Source: Notospermus geniculatus (lineage: Eukaryota > Nemertea > Pilidiophora > Heteronemertea > Lineidae). Taken from it: DNA of 64,000 bases. Of the stretch, positions 10,505-21,354 are shown piece after piece (the stretch's first letter is position 1; each line of letters begins with the position of its first letter). The stretch spans positions 451,768 through 515,767 of the forward strand of contig NMRB01000057.1 in the NCBI GenBank assembly GCA_002633025.1, given 5' to 3'. The notes under the pieces are model-generated. The model searched no databases, was not told the origin of the DNA, and was given only the letters and a program-made list of their open reading frames with translations. Both the position numbers and the translations under genes were made by a program.

Positions 10505-11695
10505 TTACTGAACAATCGGAAGTCGGCGAAACATTTCTTTCAGTGACTGCCGGAATGACTTTCCAACACTGACGTAGATGACGAAATTTATAGCAGAATT
10601 GAGATTAATGAGGAAGTTCATTGCGCTTAAAACATCATTTGGTATCGTGTAACGAAAAGTATGTTCGTCGGCAGACTTCAACATGTCTAAGATGAATGTA
10701 ATGCAACCTGGCATACGGAGGATAATGAACGCATTCACCATGAACACGATGAGGATCGTGCTACCGTCAGGTCCCTTTTTCGTTTCCCGTGATTGCTGAA
10801 GTGAACCTTGTTCCTGCCCCATCCGTCTGAGGGTGAGGAGTACGGCGATATTCGGTGGTATGATGAGAAAAAACATCGGGATTATGTCAATCAGCGGTGC
10901 AAGAAACGAAATATGGTAAGCTAGGTAATACAAACGCGTCGTGGTGAATTTCGGTTTTCGCAGCCACAGTTGGTATTTCCCTGCTTTGTCGCTCCATTCC
11001 CAGACGGCGTAATACTCCATGAATTGTGGAATATAGGAAAGTATCGCTAGGAGAAGCATACAAACCACAGCTATCCTGGCATTTCGAAGGGTGTTCATCG
11101 CTTGTGCCCTTAGGGGATGGCAAATATGAACATACCTGTAGGTCAAAGCGTAAATTTTTAGAAAGATGATTGAACATTCGGTATTGGTTGTTAGTTCAAT
11201 GTCATGTTTATGTAAAAAATGACTTCTAAAAATTTGTACTGTATTGACCATTAACCTTTCATCACATTCTACTCACCTGTCGATTGTGATGATAACGATC
11301 ATATAAATGGCGCACATCTCAAACATATGTGTGAGTGGGTAGAGCAGCCGCATGTAGGCGAAAACATACCAGTAGAGACCATCAAGACGCCGACCTTGTG
11401 TGTATAATATCGAATGCATTGTCGTATAAATGAGCAAAACGGACAATAAATACATGAAGTCGAAAACTGACAAAGCCTGGAGGAGAAAGTGGGCTGAAGA
11501 CGACCTTCGTTGACGTCTGAAAACAGCGAAGGTCAAGGCATTTCCGACAACGCCGAAAATGCAGACCACTGGTGTAAGAACGAGTGGTGATATGTAGTAG
11601 ATGAAAGGCCGGAACATTGGTGGAGGATTTCCCTTAGGGACGGCTGGCGTTGTGTCGGTCACACCCCACATGTCCAAGGATACGTTCGTCGCCAT
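10505..11695 (-). CDS. Rhodopsin-class peptide GPCR B (paralogue of GPCR A)
   Basis: Complete receptor of about 349 residues in two exons, 11277-11695 and 10505-11135, with the same DR|Y split as GPCR A (ITIDR|YVHICHPLRAQAMN). Most residues are identical to GPCR A. Differences concentrate in the N terminus, TM4 (CMLLLAILSYIPQFMEYY) and extracellular loop 2 (WSDKAGKYQLWLRKPKF), which would be expected if ligand preference diverged. TM7 is again NSAINFVIY. Start taken at MATNVSLDMW because it aligns with MKMNVSLDVW of GPCR A; an upstream in-frame Met at 11746 also exists. Arose with its upstream flank by a duplication of several kb. Confidence 0.85.
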
Positions 11696-11802
11696 TAGTG
11701 ATGTCTGCAGATCGAAATGATACAGAAATAAGGAACCTGAAATCATTCATAATCAAAACAGATCAGATCAGTGGACGATTGGTTTGAGTACAATATATAC
11801 AA

Positions 11803-11957
11803 TAAGAAAAGTCGTCTCTTGCAAATTTTCGACCCCAACCGAGGCCTTCCTTAGGCACTTTCATGTACAGATTCTGTAATCTCTACAAGAAAGTGCTGAG
11901 GAAGACCCCGGTTGCGGTCAAAAATTTGCAAGATTCGGAGTCAGACGACTTTTCTTA
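11803..11957. mobile_element. Foldback element
   Basis: Outer arms TAAGAAAAGTCGTCT / AGACGACTTTTCTTA and inner arms CTTGCAAATTTTCGACC / GGTCAAAAATTTGCAAG are inverted. Non-coding, about 155 bp, upstream of GPCR B. Confidence 0.7.
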
Positions 11958-12109
11958 TTAGGCCTATAGCATTTTGTGTGTCGCTCTTTGTGCTTCATTT
12001 TGGATATCTGCTCACATGTATACACCGGAATCGTGTGTATTAGGCCTGCTGGCAAAAAAGCTCTACCATTCACTGGGCCCCTGCAGAATATGTTACATCT
12101 GACGATCAG

Positions 12110-12570
12110 GCTATCGCTGGTCGCTAAGTTCTCGGTATACGCTCATCCCCCGTGTGGTGCACGTGTGTTCCCACGAAGAAGGAGTGGGCGTTTACCAGTC
12201 ACTCAGGCCAAATGTACCTTGTAAATCGAAGGATTTAATACGTTTCTGTACGTTTCACCAACAAATGCATAAGTTCGCCTCGTATATTTTTGTCCCATCA
12301 AAAATATACGAGGCGAACTTCGTGACTCTTCTCCAACGTAAAGTACCCATAAACACCCGATCCCCTTGCGCTCAGCTCTCGCGCAAAAGAAGGATGAGCG
12401 TTTTCTGGGTACCAAGAAACAGACTGACACAGCGGCAGGAACGAACCCACCACAAACCGAAAACCAAGCCGTCGATTTCTGGTTCATGAAGTCCGATAGA
12501 ACCGACTTCTGTTAAAAATTGGTGGCTCGATTTAGCAGCACCATGGATCGAAATTCTTGAGCTGTAAACT
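12110..12570. repeat. Segmental-duplication block, copy 2
   Basis: Counterpart of 5207-5640, upstream of GPCR B. Contains a perfect hairpin absent from copy 1. Confidence 0.65.
12273..12318. repeat. Perfect 19-bp-arm hairpin
   Basis: GTTCGCCTCGTATATTTTT and its exact reverse complement, separated by 8 bases. Not present in the duplicate block at 5207-5640, so it arose or inserted after duplication. Confidence 0.85.
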
Positions 12571-13195
12571 TAGCTGTGCTGACCGATTTTGCGAAAGGGC
12601 ACACTGCGTATTTTACAATATATAGAAAAGATAAAAAAGGATCAGAAAAAAATACGAGCGTCCGTCCCTCCCTCAGGACGGGAACGTGTCCTGTCTGGAA
12701 TTTGACAGGACTCAGTACGTCAGTGACAACGAACGCCAACACAACGTTCAGTGAGTGAATCTGCTCCCGACGAGAGGTACTCGCGCCCGCCACGGAGAAT
12801 AGATGTTCCGCATATCTACTGCACAACAAAAAAAAAACCCGGGTATCATGGCAGTCAGCCTTCCGTTCATTTCCATCTGGCATTGTTCCTTCACGAACCA
12901 TGAAAGGCATTTAATGGAAAAACCTGACAGGCACCGGTAATTAGTTCCCAACCACGTGACTACGAATGGATACTTAGCGAAGGTGATACCGAGGTAATGG
13001 ACATGAAAACACGATTGGAAGTCGGGAGATTTAATTTAGAAATCGGTCACGTGCAAAAAGCTGACTCGGAATACCCCTGGTAAGGGTATACTACCTGGGG
13101 AAGCTTTGTAGGAGAAATTGAAATACGTGCAATTATAAAGAGCGTTTGCCATTTGCACAATATTGTGAGAATCATCAGAGTACTGTTAAGTAGCA
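12571..13195. other. Gene-free stretch
   Basis: No homology or exon structure recognised. Contains a short poly-A run near 12830. Confidence 0.4.
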
Positions 13196-14070
13196 TGTCC
13201 CAACCTGTAAGACATCTGCGAGGTTACAAAGCAGGCGAGATGTTCGTGAGAATCACGAAGTTTTCGAGGCATCCAGTGAACGGCACAAGTTGCCGATGAA
13301 CAGCATCCTCCCATAGCAGGGATTTGGTCTCGCTCCTCTTCATACACTCGCACATGAAGAGGAGCGAGGTAAAAACCCCTGCTGTGGTAGAATGGATGAA
13401 CAGGTGCCATCTCCGAGCAACAGAAGGTAAGCCAGGAATAGTGACATTGTTCAGCGGACAGACATACGGACAGAAAGATGTCCGGGGGTATGATGATCTT
13501 CGTTTCGACATGCTGGCACACTGAAGCAGCGTATACGTCATAACCGTGTGTGCGATAAAATCGCTGGACAATAAGATGAGTGAGATGTTCGTGAAACATA
13601 CTGACAGGAGACATGTGAGAGGCAAGATAGATTCTCCCAGGCTCTGTATCAGTGATGAACGCGTCGCCGGGTTTGAGAACTGGAATCGCTGTTCGGAAGA
13701 AATCCAGCAGGAAACTGTCAACAGAAGTCATAATATCCGCTATCGCCGAATCATCGCTGGCCTTACCATAAAGAAACCACAGGAAAATAAGAAGTGGCTA
13801 CAGAGAACGTTTCGCTGCACAAACGCTGTTTCCCATCAGTGCCTGAAAGAATATCTGGCGTTGCAGTTCAGCCACCAACACCAGTGGTCATGGAGAATAC
13901 CTACTCTACGTTGCTGGTGCAGAGGGAAAGCCTTCACAGAACTTGACCGAAGTCAACCTTCCACCAAGTGCACTGTGAGGACTACAGTGTTATATGGTGA
14001 TTATTCTTTGAAACGCCTAAATTAATCCGACCTCTCTCATTGTTTAATTCCACACAGAACTTTTATTACA
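13196..14070 (-). other. Unknown coding-like block, copy 2
   Basis: Counterpart of 5890-6610. A minus-strand open frame (13186-13731) includes FFRTAIPVLKPGDAFITDT and SPVSMFHEHLTHLIVQRF and runs into a 91-bp element insertion. Upstream on that strand lies the ATATTCTTTCAG acceptor and a hydrophobic PLLIFLWFLYG stretch. No family recognised. Frames differ between copies, which argues that at least one copy is non-functional. Confidence 0.4.
13304..13394. mobile_element. Foldback MITE, GCAGGG family, copy 1
   Basis: Arms read CATCCTCCCATAGCAGGGATTT and AACCCCTGCTGTGG with an inner CGCTCCTCTTCAT / ATGAAGAGGAGCG hairpin. Flanked by direct repeats GATGAACAG (13295-13303 and 13395-13403). The duplicated block at about 5990 has a single GATAAACAG and no insert: an empty site. 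Other copies at 28730-28821 and 43736-43846. Confidence 0.85.
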
Positions 14071-14372
14071 TACGATCAGATTTCTAGATTACATGTATTT
14101 GATATAAAGTTATGAATGGAAACAAAGCCACCCACCTGATCAGCGTATTGACCTTGACATACGACAATCGAAAATTGAGTTACACAAAGCTCCATTGTGT
14201 GGTTTAGAGTTCCTGTTGACAGGAATGAACTGGTCACTTAATGGCCAAGGGATATTGGTGAAAACGTTGTGAAAATAAATCATAATAGTTATTACACACT
14301 TCCTTCTTATCATTTTTACCTTCCTATATGCCCCTTCCTATATGCCATTTTAAAGGAGCTTGGGTGTTTGAA

Positions 14373-14554
14373 TACAGTGGAACCTCCCTTAGCGGACACC
14401 TCTGCCAGGAGGACACCTCTCTATTAAGGACACTCAAGTTCAGTCCCAAATTGACCATTTCTATTCATTTTGACCTCTGTAATCAGGACACCTCTCAATT
14501 AAGGACAGCATTTGTCAGTCCCAGAGGTGTCCTTAATAGAGAGGTTCTACTGTA
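14373..14554. mobile_element. MITE with TACAGTGGAACCTC ends
   Basis: Begins TACAGTGGAACCTCCCTT and ends AGAGAGGTTCTACTGTA; internal GGACACCTCT words repeat in both orientations. The TA at each end fits a TA target-site duplication, as for pogo/Tc1-mariner-derived MITEs. Family assignment is from the terminal sequence. Confidence 0.75.
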
Positions 14555-14558
14555 CTAG

Positions 14559-14697
14559 AGTTTTCGCAAAGCCCCCAAAACGCCAACGCGAACGTCTATG
14601 CTTTTGTTCGATGCTCTCTTCTCTTCTCTTCTCTTCTCTGGCATCGAACAATGGATTTGGCGTTCGCGTTGGCGTTTCGGGGGCTTTGCGAAAACTC
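14559..14697. mobile_element. Foldback MITE, GTTTTCGCAAAGCCCCC family, copy 1
   Basis: Arms AGTTTTCGCAAAGCCCCC / GGGGGCTTTGCGAAAACT, then an inner ACGCCAACGCGAACG hairpin and a (TCTTC)n tract at the centre. A second copy is at 45533-45653. Confidence 0.8.
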
Positions 14698-14734
14698 CCT
14701 ATTTATGTTCGCAGAACGCGAACATACTTCTTCG

Positions 14735-15002
14735 GGCCGGTGTAATAATGAATAATAATGGTGAGTTCTTATATAGCGCTTCATAGCGTATTACGCTCTC
14801 TAAGCGCTTCACACATTATTACCCCAGCCTATGATTCAGAAACCTTTCTGTAGAAACCAAAGGGCAGCCACAATATAGCGCACACGATGGACATTTCAGG
14901 CCAGTTGAGAGTTACATGTACAGAGTGGCACGGCCGGGGATCGAACCCGCGACCTGCCGATCACGAGTTCACAGCCCTAACCATTATACCACCGCGCTCC
15001 CG
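14735..15002 (-). mobile_element. tRNA-derived SINE
   Basis: Read on the minus strand it opens with a tRNA-like head: GGAGCGCGGTGGTATAATGG (A box) and GCGGGTTCGATCCCCGGCC (B box). A body follows with GCGCTATATAAGAACTCACC near its 3' end, a motif I recognise from invertebrate SINEs. It lacks tRNA folding beyond the promoter boxes. Confidence 0.7.
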
Positions 15003-15371
15003 TGTCCCTCAGTCCGTGTCCCGCGCTCGGTGTCCCTCAGCAGATTTCCCTCTGAGATGATACCTCTATTACATCCCTTTTTGGTGGAAAATATCGCCCG
15101 TAGACTACACGGTTGGAAAGCACGAAAGAACACTCCACTCATAATTCAATATTTCTTTTCGTAGCCGTCACCAGAAGAACATCGCAAATCTCGCAAACAT
15201 TCACGCAACAGCAGTCTCGCGTGAACAAACTAATAATCGTTGATGAATAATGCCAGCCGTATACGGTCAGATTTTTCCGACGATTTTTGGATCCAGATTC
15301 AAAGAAGACCAACATGCAAGCCTTCGTTGAGCATATTCAGAGAATTCGTTGAAAAATTTGGCCGTGTACGT

Positions 15372-15465
15372 CACCCTGAGAACAGGGGTTCTTAGCGCTC
15401 GCTCCCTTCGTCACCGCACACGACGAAGGGCGCGAGCAGTAAGAACTGAAGTTCTCAGGATGGTG
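15372..15465. mobile_element. Foldback element in tandem unit 1
   Basis: CACCCTGAGAAC...TTCTTAGCGCTCGCTCCCTT is inverted as GGGCGCGAGCAGTAAGAACT...GTTCTCAGGATGGTG around a central CGTCACCGCACACGACG. Also present in unit 2 (17067-17160), so it predates the duplication. Confidence 0.7.
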
Positions 15466-16374
15466 CATGTCGGTCATAAGGGGAACTGCATACGGAGCTA
15501 GAGTGCGTAGGCCTACGTACCATCATCCTTTCACAAATTGTGGTGAACGTGTAGATTACATCACTGCCTGACTTGACACCAGTCGGCCATCATCCTGACA
15601 AAAAGAACATCTATATTCTGACGATTCTGCCGAGATCCTGAGCTTCTACTTTCCATGGAAATTCAACTACATTTTTCCTGAAGCCTATTACACCGGCAAC
15701 AAATAGAACTCTGGCCTTATCATTGCAAATGAGTGGTAATTGTTCTCAAGAGAATTCGAAGCTTGGAAGGCAAATTTCGGATCAATAATCGCTGCACCTG
15801 GAAAAAGGCTTCGTTTGCCCCGATTTACATTGACATGAATAAATAACCATTCCAACGCATTTTGAGAGGTTGTACTCGTTGTCGGGAATACGAAGCGTTG
15901 CTTCATGGACAAACACATGCAACAGCAAGAATTGATTACCTGAAGGAGACGCATAAAATTCGACAAGAAAATGTCGCCGATGTAGCGACTTCGTATAACC
16001 TCAGTCAGTGACGGTACCATCAAGGGTTACCATAAAATTGAAAAAAAAATCTAGTCTTCTTCAATTTGGTTGCAAATCTTCCAGTCCAGTTGTATTGCAG
16101 ATTTGAACAAAAGAGAAACAGTTGCAATAAATACAAGTAGACAGTATGAAAATGAAGAAAGTCTATTATGTTCGGAATGTAGCAGTTGGCGAAGCCACCA
16201 ACGCCCCTTGAGGAGATCGCACAAAAATACAAGTGGTGAACCCAAAGAATCGTCGGTCAATACCGAATACCTCTCGGCGTGACCAAGAGGCAAAATTGTT
16301 TTCCCCACTGGTCAGATATCTGAGTTTCAGCGCGATATCTTTTTTTTTATTGATTCAAAAACGAGGAACCGTCG

Positions 16375-16821
16375 CATGGGTGCTTACTTGTACGTTTCCA
16401 CCGTACACTGTACGGAAATCATTGCCAATTGTACGTGATACGTTTGAAGGTCCCCATCATACGTTTTGGAGATTTTTGGTCAGTTGTACGCAGAAACATC
16501 GTGAAACATGTTTAAAAGTAATCGTTCTACGTTTGAAAGTAGGATTTGTAAGGAATAAACATGACGAAGTTCACAAGTTGTTTTCGTCGTTCTCCAACTT
16601 AATTGTACCCAAAAAATGTAGAAAATACCCAAAAATATCATTCTATTAACATATTGTATCCAAAACATTGTCAAAATACGCAAACATTGTAAAAATATAC
16701 GCAAACATTGTCAAAATACGCAAACTCAGTCAATTCATATATTGTACCCAAAAGTTCGGCAAAATACCCAAACTTTGGTAGAAAAATACCCAGAATTTTT
16801 TTGGGGGGTAAGCAGCACTGC
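16375..16821. mobile_element. 447-bp insert present only in tandem unit 1
   Basis: Unit 2 runs GGAACCGTCGTGACGCC without interruption (near 18563), while unit 1 has this segment between two GTCG copies. Ends show a weak inverted pair GGTGCTTAC / GTAAGCAGCAC. Internally it has a short tandem repeat (CAAAATACGCAAACATTGT-like units, about 16670-16730). Confidence 0.65.
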
Positions 16822-17066
16822 GTCGTGACGCCGAACGGAGCCGCCTGAACCTGAACGCTTTGAAATAGATGCCGTTGGGATGTCGGATACGTTGAGAGAT
16901 AGACTAAATTACAGCGTGAACAAACTAATAATCGTTGATGAATAATGCCAGCCGTATACGGTCAGATTTTTCCGACGATTTTTGGATCCAGATTCAAAGA
17001 AGACCCACATGCAACCCTTCGTTGAGCATATTCAGAGAATTTGTTGAAAAATTTGGCCGTGTACGT

Positions 17067-17160
17067 CACCCTGAGAACAGGGGTTCTTAGCGCTCGCTCC
17101 CTTCGTCACCGCACACGACGAAGGGCGCGAGCGGTAAGAACTGAAGTTCTCAGGATGGTG
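17067..17160. mobile_element. Foldback element in tandem unit 2
   Basis: Same element as 15372-15465. Confidence 0.7.
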
Positions 17161-17996
17161 CATGTCGGTCATAAGGGGAACTGCATACGGAGCTAGAGTG
17201 CGTAGGCCTACGTACCCTCATCCTTCCACAAATTGTTGTGAGCGTATAGATTACATCACCGCCTGACTTGACACCAGTCGCGGCCATCATCCTGACAAAA
17301 AGAACATCTCATATTCTGACGATTCTGCCGAGATCGTGAGCTGCTACTTTCCATGGAAATTCAACTACATTTTTCCTGAAGCCTATTACACCGGCAACAA
17401 ATAGAACTCTGGCCTTATCATTGCAAATGAGTGGTACATGTAATTGTTCTCAAGAGAATTCGAAGCTTGGAAGGCAAATTTCGGATCAATAATCGCTGCA
17501 CCTGGAAAAAGGCTTCGTTTGCCCCGATTTACATTGACATGAATAAATAACCATTCCAACGCATTTTTAGAGGTTGTACTCGTTGTCGGGAATACGAAGC
17601 GTTGCTTCATGGACAAACACATGCAACAGCAAGAATTGATTACCTGAAGGAGACGCATAAAATTCGACAAGAAAATGTCGCCGATGTTGCGACTTCGTAT
17701 ACCTCAGTCAGTCAGTCAGTCTCAACCATCAAGGGTTACTATAAAATTGAAGAATTTTTTTTTTCTATTCTTCAATTTGGTTGCAAATCTTCCAGTCCAG
17801 TTTTATTGCAGACTAGACTAGGAAAGTACCCGTCAAATGACGGGTGGATTTCTAAATTGATACCAACCTAAAGATTAGTTACAGAAGGAACTATTTTGTT
17901 GTGGACGGGGATTTTCAGGTCGGATTTTCCTACTCGTGAGCACCCCACGGAGGGCCCCAGCTGTCCATGCAAGAAGCATGATTCTTGGCCTGCCAA

Positions 17997-18242
17997 CACT
18001 GTTAGAAATAACAGAGTATTTTACAGAAAATCTGTGCAGCAGAGTCCCCAGGACTGGATCTGTAAAATTACAGACTTAAATAAATGTTAACAGAGACTTG
18101 ACTGCAGGAGGCTGACCAAATTATATTTGCACACTGCTCTCAGAAGGCATCATAATGGGATGTCCAATGGAGTCCAACCAATACAGGCAATTTCTGTAAT
18201 TACTACAAAATAACTGTTGTAAATTAATAATTTCTAACAGTG
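17997..18242. mobile_element. MITE, CACTGTTAGAAAT family, copy 3 (inverted, shortened)
   Basis: Starts CACTGTTAGAAATAACAG and ends AATTTCTAACAGTG, in opposite orientation to copies 1 and 2, with an internal deletion of roughly 90 bases. Confidence 0.85.
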
Positions 18243-19170
18243 AAGGACATGGTCTTGTGATTTGTTTATTGACATTGCAAATTTGAACAAAAGAGAAACA
18301 GGTGCAATAAGTAGGAGGCCTAGTAACAGATGGTGTAGACAGTATGAAAGTCTATTATGTTCGGAATGTAGCAGTTGGCGAAGCCACCAACGCCCCTTGA
18401 TAAGGAGATCGCACAAAAATACAAAAATACAAGTGGTGAACCCAAAGAATCGTCGGTCAATACCGAATACCTCTCGGCGTGACCAAGAGGCAAAATTGTT
18501 TTCCCCACCGGTCAGATATCTGAGTTTCAGCGCGATATTTTTTTTTATTGATTCAAAAACGAGGAACCGTCGTGACGCCGAACGGAGCCGCCTGAACCTG
18601 AACGCTTTGAAATAGATGCCGTTGGGATGTCGGATACGTTGAGAGATAGACTAAATTACTCCTTGGAGATAACTATTGGCGCTTGATGGTGATGCTGGCA
18701 GCTTTGAACATCACAGTTGGAGCTTTCAGAAACAGCAAGTCGTCCACCGTGCACAAGCAGAAGGTATTTGGTCTAGTCAACTTGGAAGATGATTTCCCGG
18801 CTCACGTGAACTGCTGATGCGAGGTAACTAAGCCATTTTGGAGTTAATGAACGAAATTCTTTTAATGTCGAGCTAGCGGTCGATAGGATATCAAACCAAC
18901 ATAGACACACGTGGATTATCAACACGTAGCAAGCTTTTGCCGGTGAATGACGACGTGCGTTAAATGGAGTACAATTCCTTTGGATCGGAATTCGGAATAA
19001 GTAAGTGTTTGAAGCAATGTTTTTTTGGGGGGGATGAGGAAGTTTTAGAAGACCGTAGGGGGACTACTGTCAAAGCGCCAACGGGTTCGTTTTTTCTTCC
19101 GCTCGATGTGATTATAACATTTTAAAATAAATATGTCTTACGTTCTTGCAAAACTCATGCATGCTCAACA

Positions 19171-19281
19171 TAAGAGATTACACGCTAACGATAACGTTTA
19201 CGTTAACGCTATTTCTGGCATGTATTTCATGTACAAAAACTATTGTTAACGTAAATGTTATCGTTAGCGTGTGATCTCTTA
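19171..19281. mobile_element. Foldback element, TAAGAGAT ends
   Basis: 37-bp arms beginning TAAGAGATTACACGCTAACG, inverted with about two mismatches at the other end, around a 37-bp core. Confidence 0.8.
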
Positions 19282-21043
19282 AAATCCCTACCGCCGAATC
19301 CCGTTCTTGCCGTGATTTGTTCTTGGAGACATCGAATGTGAATCGGCGACCAAGATTACCTTTTCCTTGCCAGTCTCTCAACAACCGTGACTAACCAAGT
19401 ATCATTCAACGGCACGCCGGGCTTCCAAGGTGGATCCATGCCGAAAGCTTATGGTATTCATTACCAACTGGTACTTAGCCTTGTTCTTCAGCGCCTGCTA
19501 GTACTTACACCTTTTCTAGCAGAGTTTTTATTGAATTACCACATTCTTTTGCAAGAAAAGGTTACATGAAATATGATTTACTTTATGAAGTTTGTCCGTC
19601 ACGTATCCTTCGCTTCAACTTACATGTGGCTTTGTACGGTATACTTGTTGAGTTATATTTACGGTATCTCACGTGTCATGACAAACTCGGGTCATTTACG
19701 GTCCCTACCCTCTCTCCCATGGGAGGGAAGGCGCATTTGCTTATACCCTGGTGTATCAGGATGCTTCTCACGTTGAAGCCAGCCAACTAACTGAAAGCAA
19801 CGACTGCAGCTCACGAACGATCTTAACTGCCTGCAGCATTCAGAATTTGGCCTTTGCCAGTCACGAGAAACTCCATGAAGGCCTCGTAACTTTCGGCAAA
19901 ACCCGTTTGGCGAACATCGCTCAGTGTTGTCCAGATTCGTTTCTGACATTGTACTGTGAAAATGTGAAAGGGGTAATCAATTTATTGCGATGTTTGCTGA
20001 CAAACAAGCCACATTGACGTCTGCCTGATTGGGAAACCAAGCAAGTAAGACGAGACAAGATAGAGCGAGTAAGTATCCTTGATTAGGACGGGATGTGCCA
20101 ATTAAATCAAGGTTTGACGGCACAGTGTCCTTGATTACGACGGGAAGTGCCAAGCATGAATATCACTGAAGTCAAGACGGCGGCAGATAATATCAGAGAC
20201 GGATCTCGTGTTGTGATGAGACCCCACAATTTCCCACGCTTATGCCCCACTATCATACAAGTCTTTTCGCAATGCACAATTACGTATTGTTGATGGCGGT
20301 TGACAGACATACGGACGTACTCGAGACGATGATAATTAGTTCAATGAATAAGGAAACATACATGTACAGTACGTCATATTTACCATTTTACTGTTTAACC
20401 TTCACAAACCTGCAAACCGCTGAAATAAACCTGGCACAGCATAGGAAAAACTGTGCTGGAAAACTTTTATTAATTTGAGATCGAACGCTTGTGTATTTTG
20501 AGGTCGAACGAGTGTTTGACTATCGGCTCACCATTTTCATCATGAAATATTGCTGTCAAAATTTTGTCGTTACTTTACGTATCCTAAAACAATGTCATGA
20601 CAGATAGTGCTGTGGTCGCGTTGATTGAGGTGTCATCCGCGTTATTTGCCAGAGAGCTTCGCCTGACAAGATAAGTCAACACTAATGAACGGCTGAGGCA
20701 CAGATCATTAAGACCATGACTTTTTACCTTTTGGTTACGCTGGGGATTTATTCCCACTTTCTCATTATCCCGCTGAGCCACCTAATGACGGCCGCCCTTT
20801 GGCCTTCAACAATTCATTCTCTTCATGACCAACCAATGAGCCAAACCCACCTCCTCGCGGAGCTGGGGACCGAGCGCTGAGGAGCAGACAAAGAGGAACG
20901 CTGCATGAAATAACTTGCTTCCTTCGATAACCGGTCTGATGAGAAGAATCGTAGCCCTTTGGCTGCTTGGCTGGCCATAACCTTTCGTATAAGTGGCCTT
21001 TTTACTTCCGAAGTTCATCCATTTCAAAATCATTTAAGCCCAG

Positions 21044-21173
21044 ATCCCCGCGAACTAGAATGAAATGGTCCATGGACCATGTGCTCACCCCTTTGGACAT
21101 AATACCGGTAGTGTAATGACAGAGAAAGGTATGTACATGGTCCATGGACCATTTCATTCTAGTTCGTGGGGAT
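21044..21173. mobile_element. Foldback element with 39-bp arms
   Basis: Arms start ATCCCCGCGAACTAGAATG and differ by one base. Each arm itself contains the palindrome ATGGTCCATGGACCAT. Confidence 0.8.
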
Positions 21174-21220
21174 TCGCCCGCCTATGTCGCCACAGTGTGA
21201 CCTGGGCTTTAGATAAAACC

Positions 21221-21354
21221 GGTGACAGACTGGCGCGTGCGCGACGCGTCATGCAGGCGTTCCGCCAATCAGATTGGTGTTTCGTTCCGTGTTACCGCCT
21301 CCCTGATTGGTTGAACGCTTTCCCGACGCGTTGCTTACGCGCCAGTCTGTCACC
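21221..21354. mobile_element. Foldback element, GGTGACAGACTGGCGCGT ends
   Basis: GGTGACAGACTGGCGCGT is inverted as ACGCGCCAGTCTGTCACC, with weaker inner pairing (GACGCGTC / GACGCGTT) and CCAATCAG / CTGATTGG. GC-rich compared with its surroundings. Confidence 0.7.

Larger units (their letters stand above)
15219..16911. repeat. ~1.7 kb tandem duplication, unit 1
   Basis: Starts GCGTGAACAAACTAATAATC and ends AGATAGACTAAATTA. Closely matched by unit 2 at 16914-18658. Both units share a short plus-strand open stretch around 15897-15990 (EALLHGQTHATARIDYLKET) of unknown origin. Unit 1 alone carries a 447-bp insert at 16375-16821. Confidence 0.85.
16914..18658. repeat. ~1.7 kb tandem duplication, unit 2
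   Basis: Second copy of 15219-16911 with few substitutions. Instead of the unit 1 insert it carries a ~450-bp insert (about 17812-18270), which includes an inverted copy of the CACTGTTAGAAAT MITE. No gene recognised. Confidence 0.85.

Noticed and set aside
15688-16023. Minus-strand 111-residue open frame repeated in the tandem unit at 17386-17670
   Set aside because: Frame lengths differ, no domain or splice context, and conservation is explained by recent tandem duplication.
20079-20153. Two TCCTTGATTA-GACGGGA-GTGCCA repeats
   Set aside because: Only two short copies with no further structure; likely chance or a trivial local duplication.
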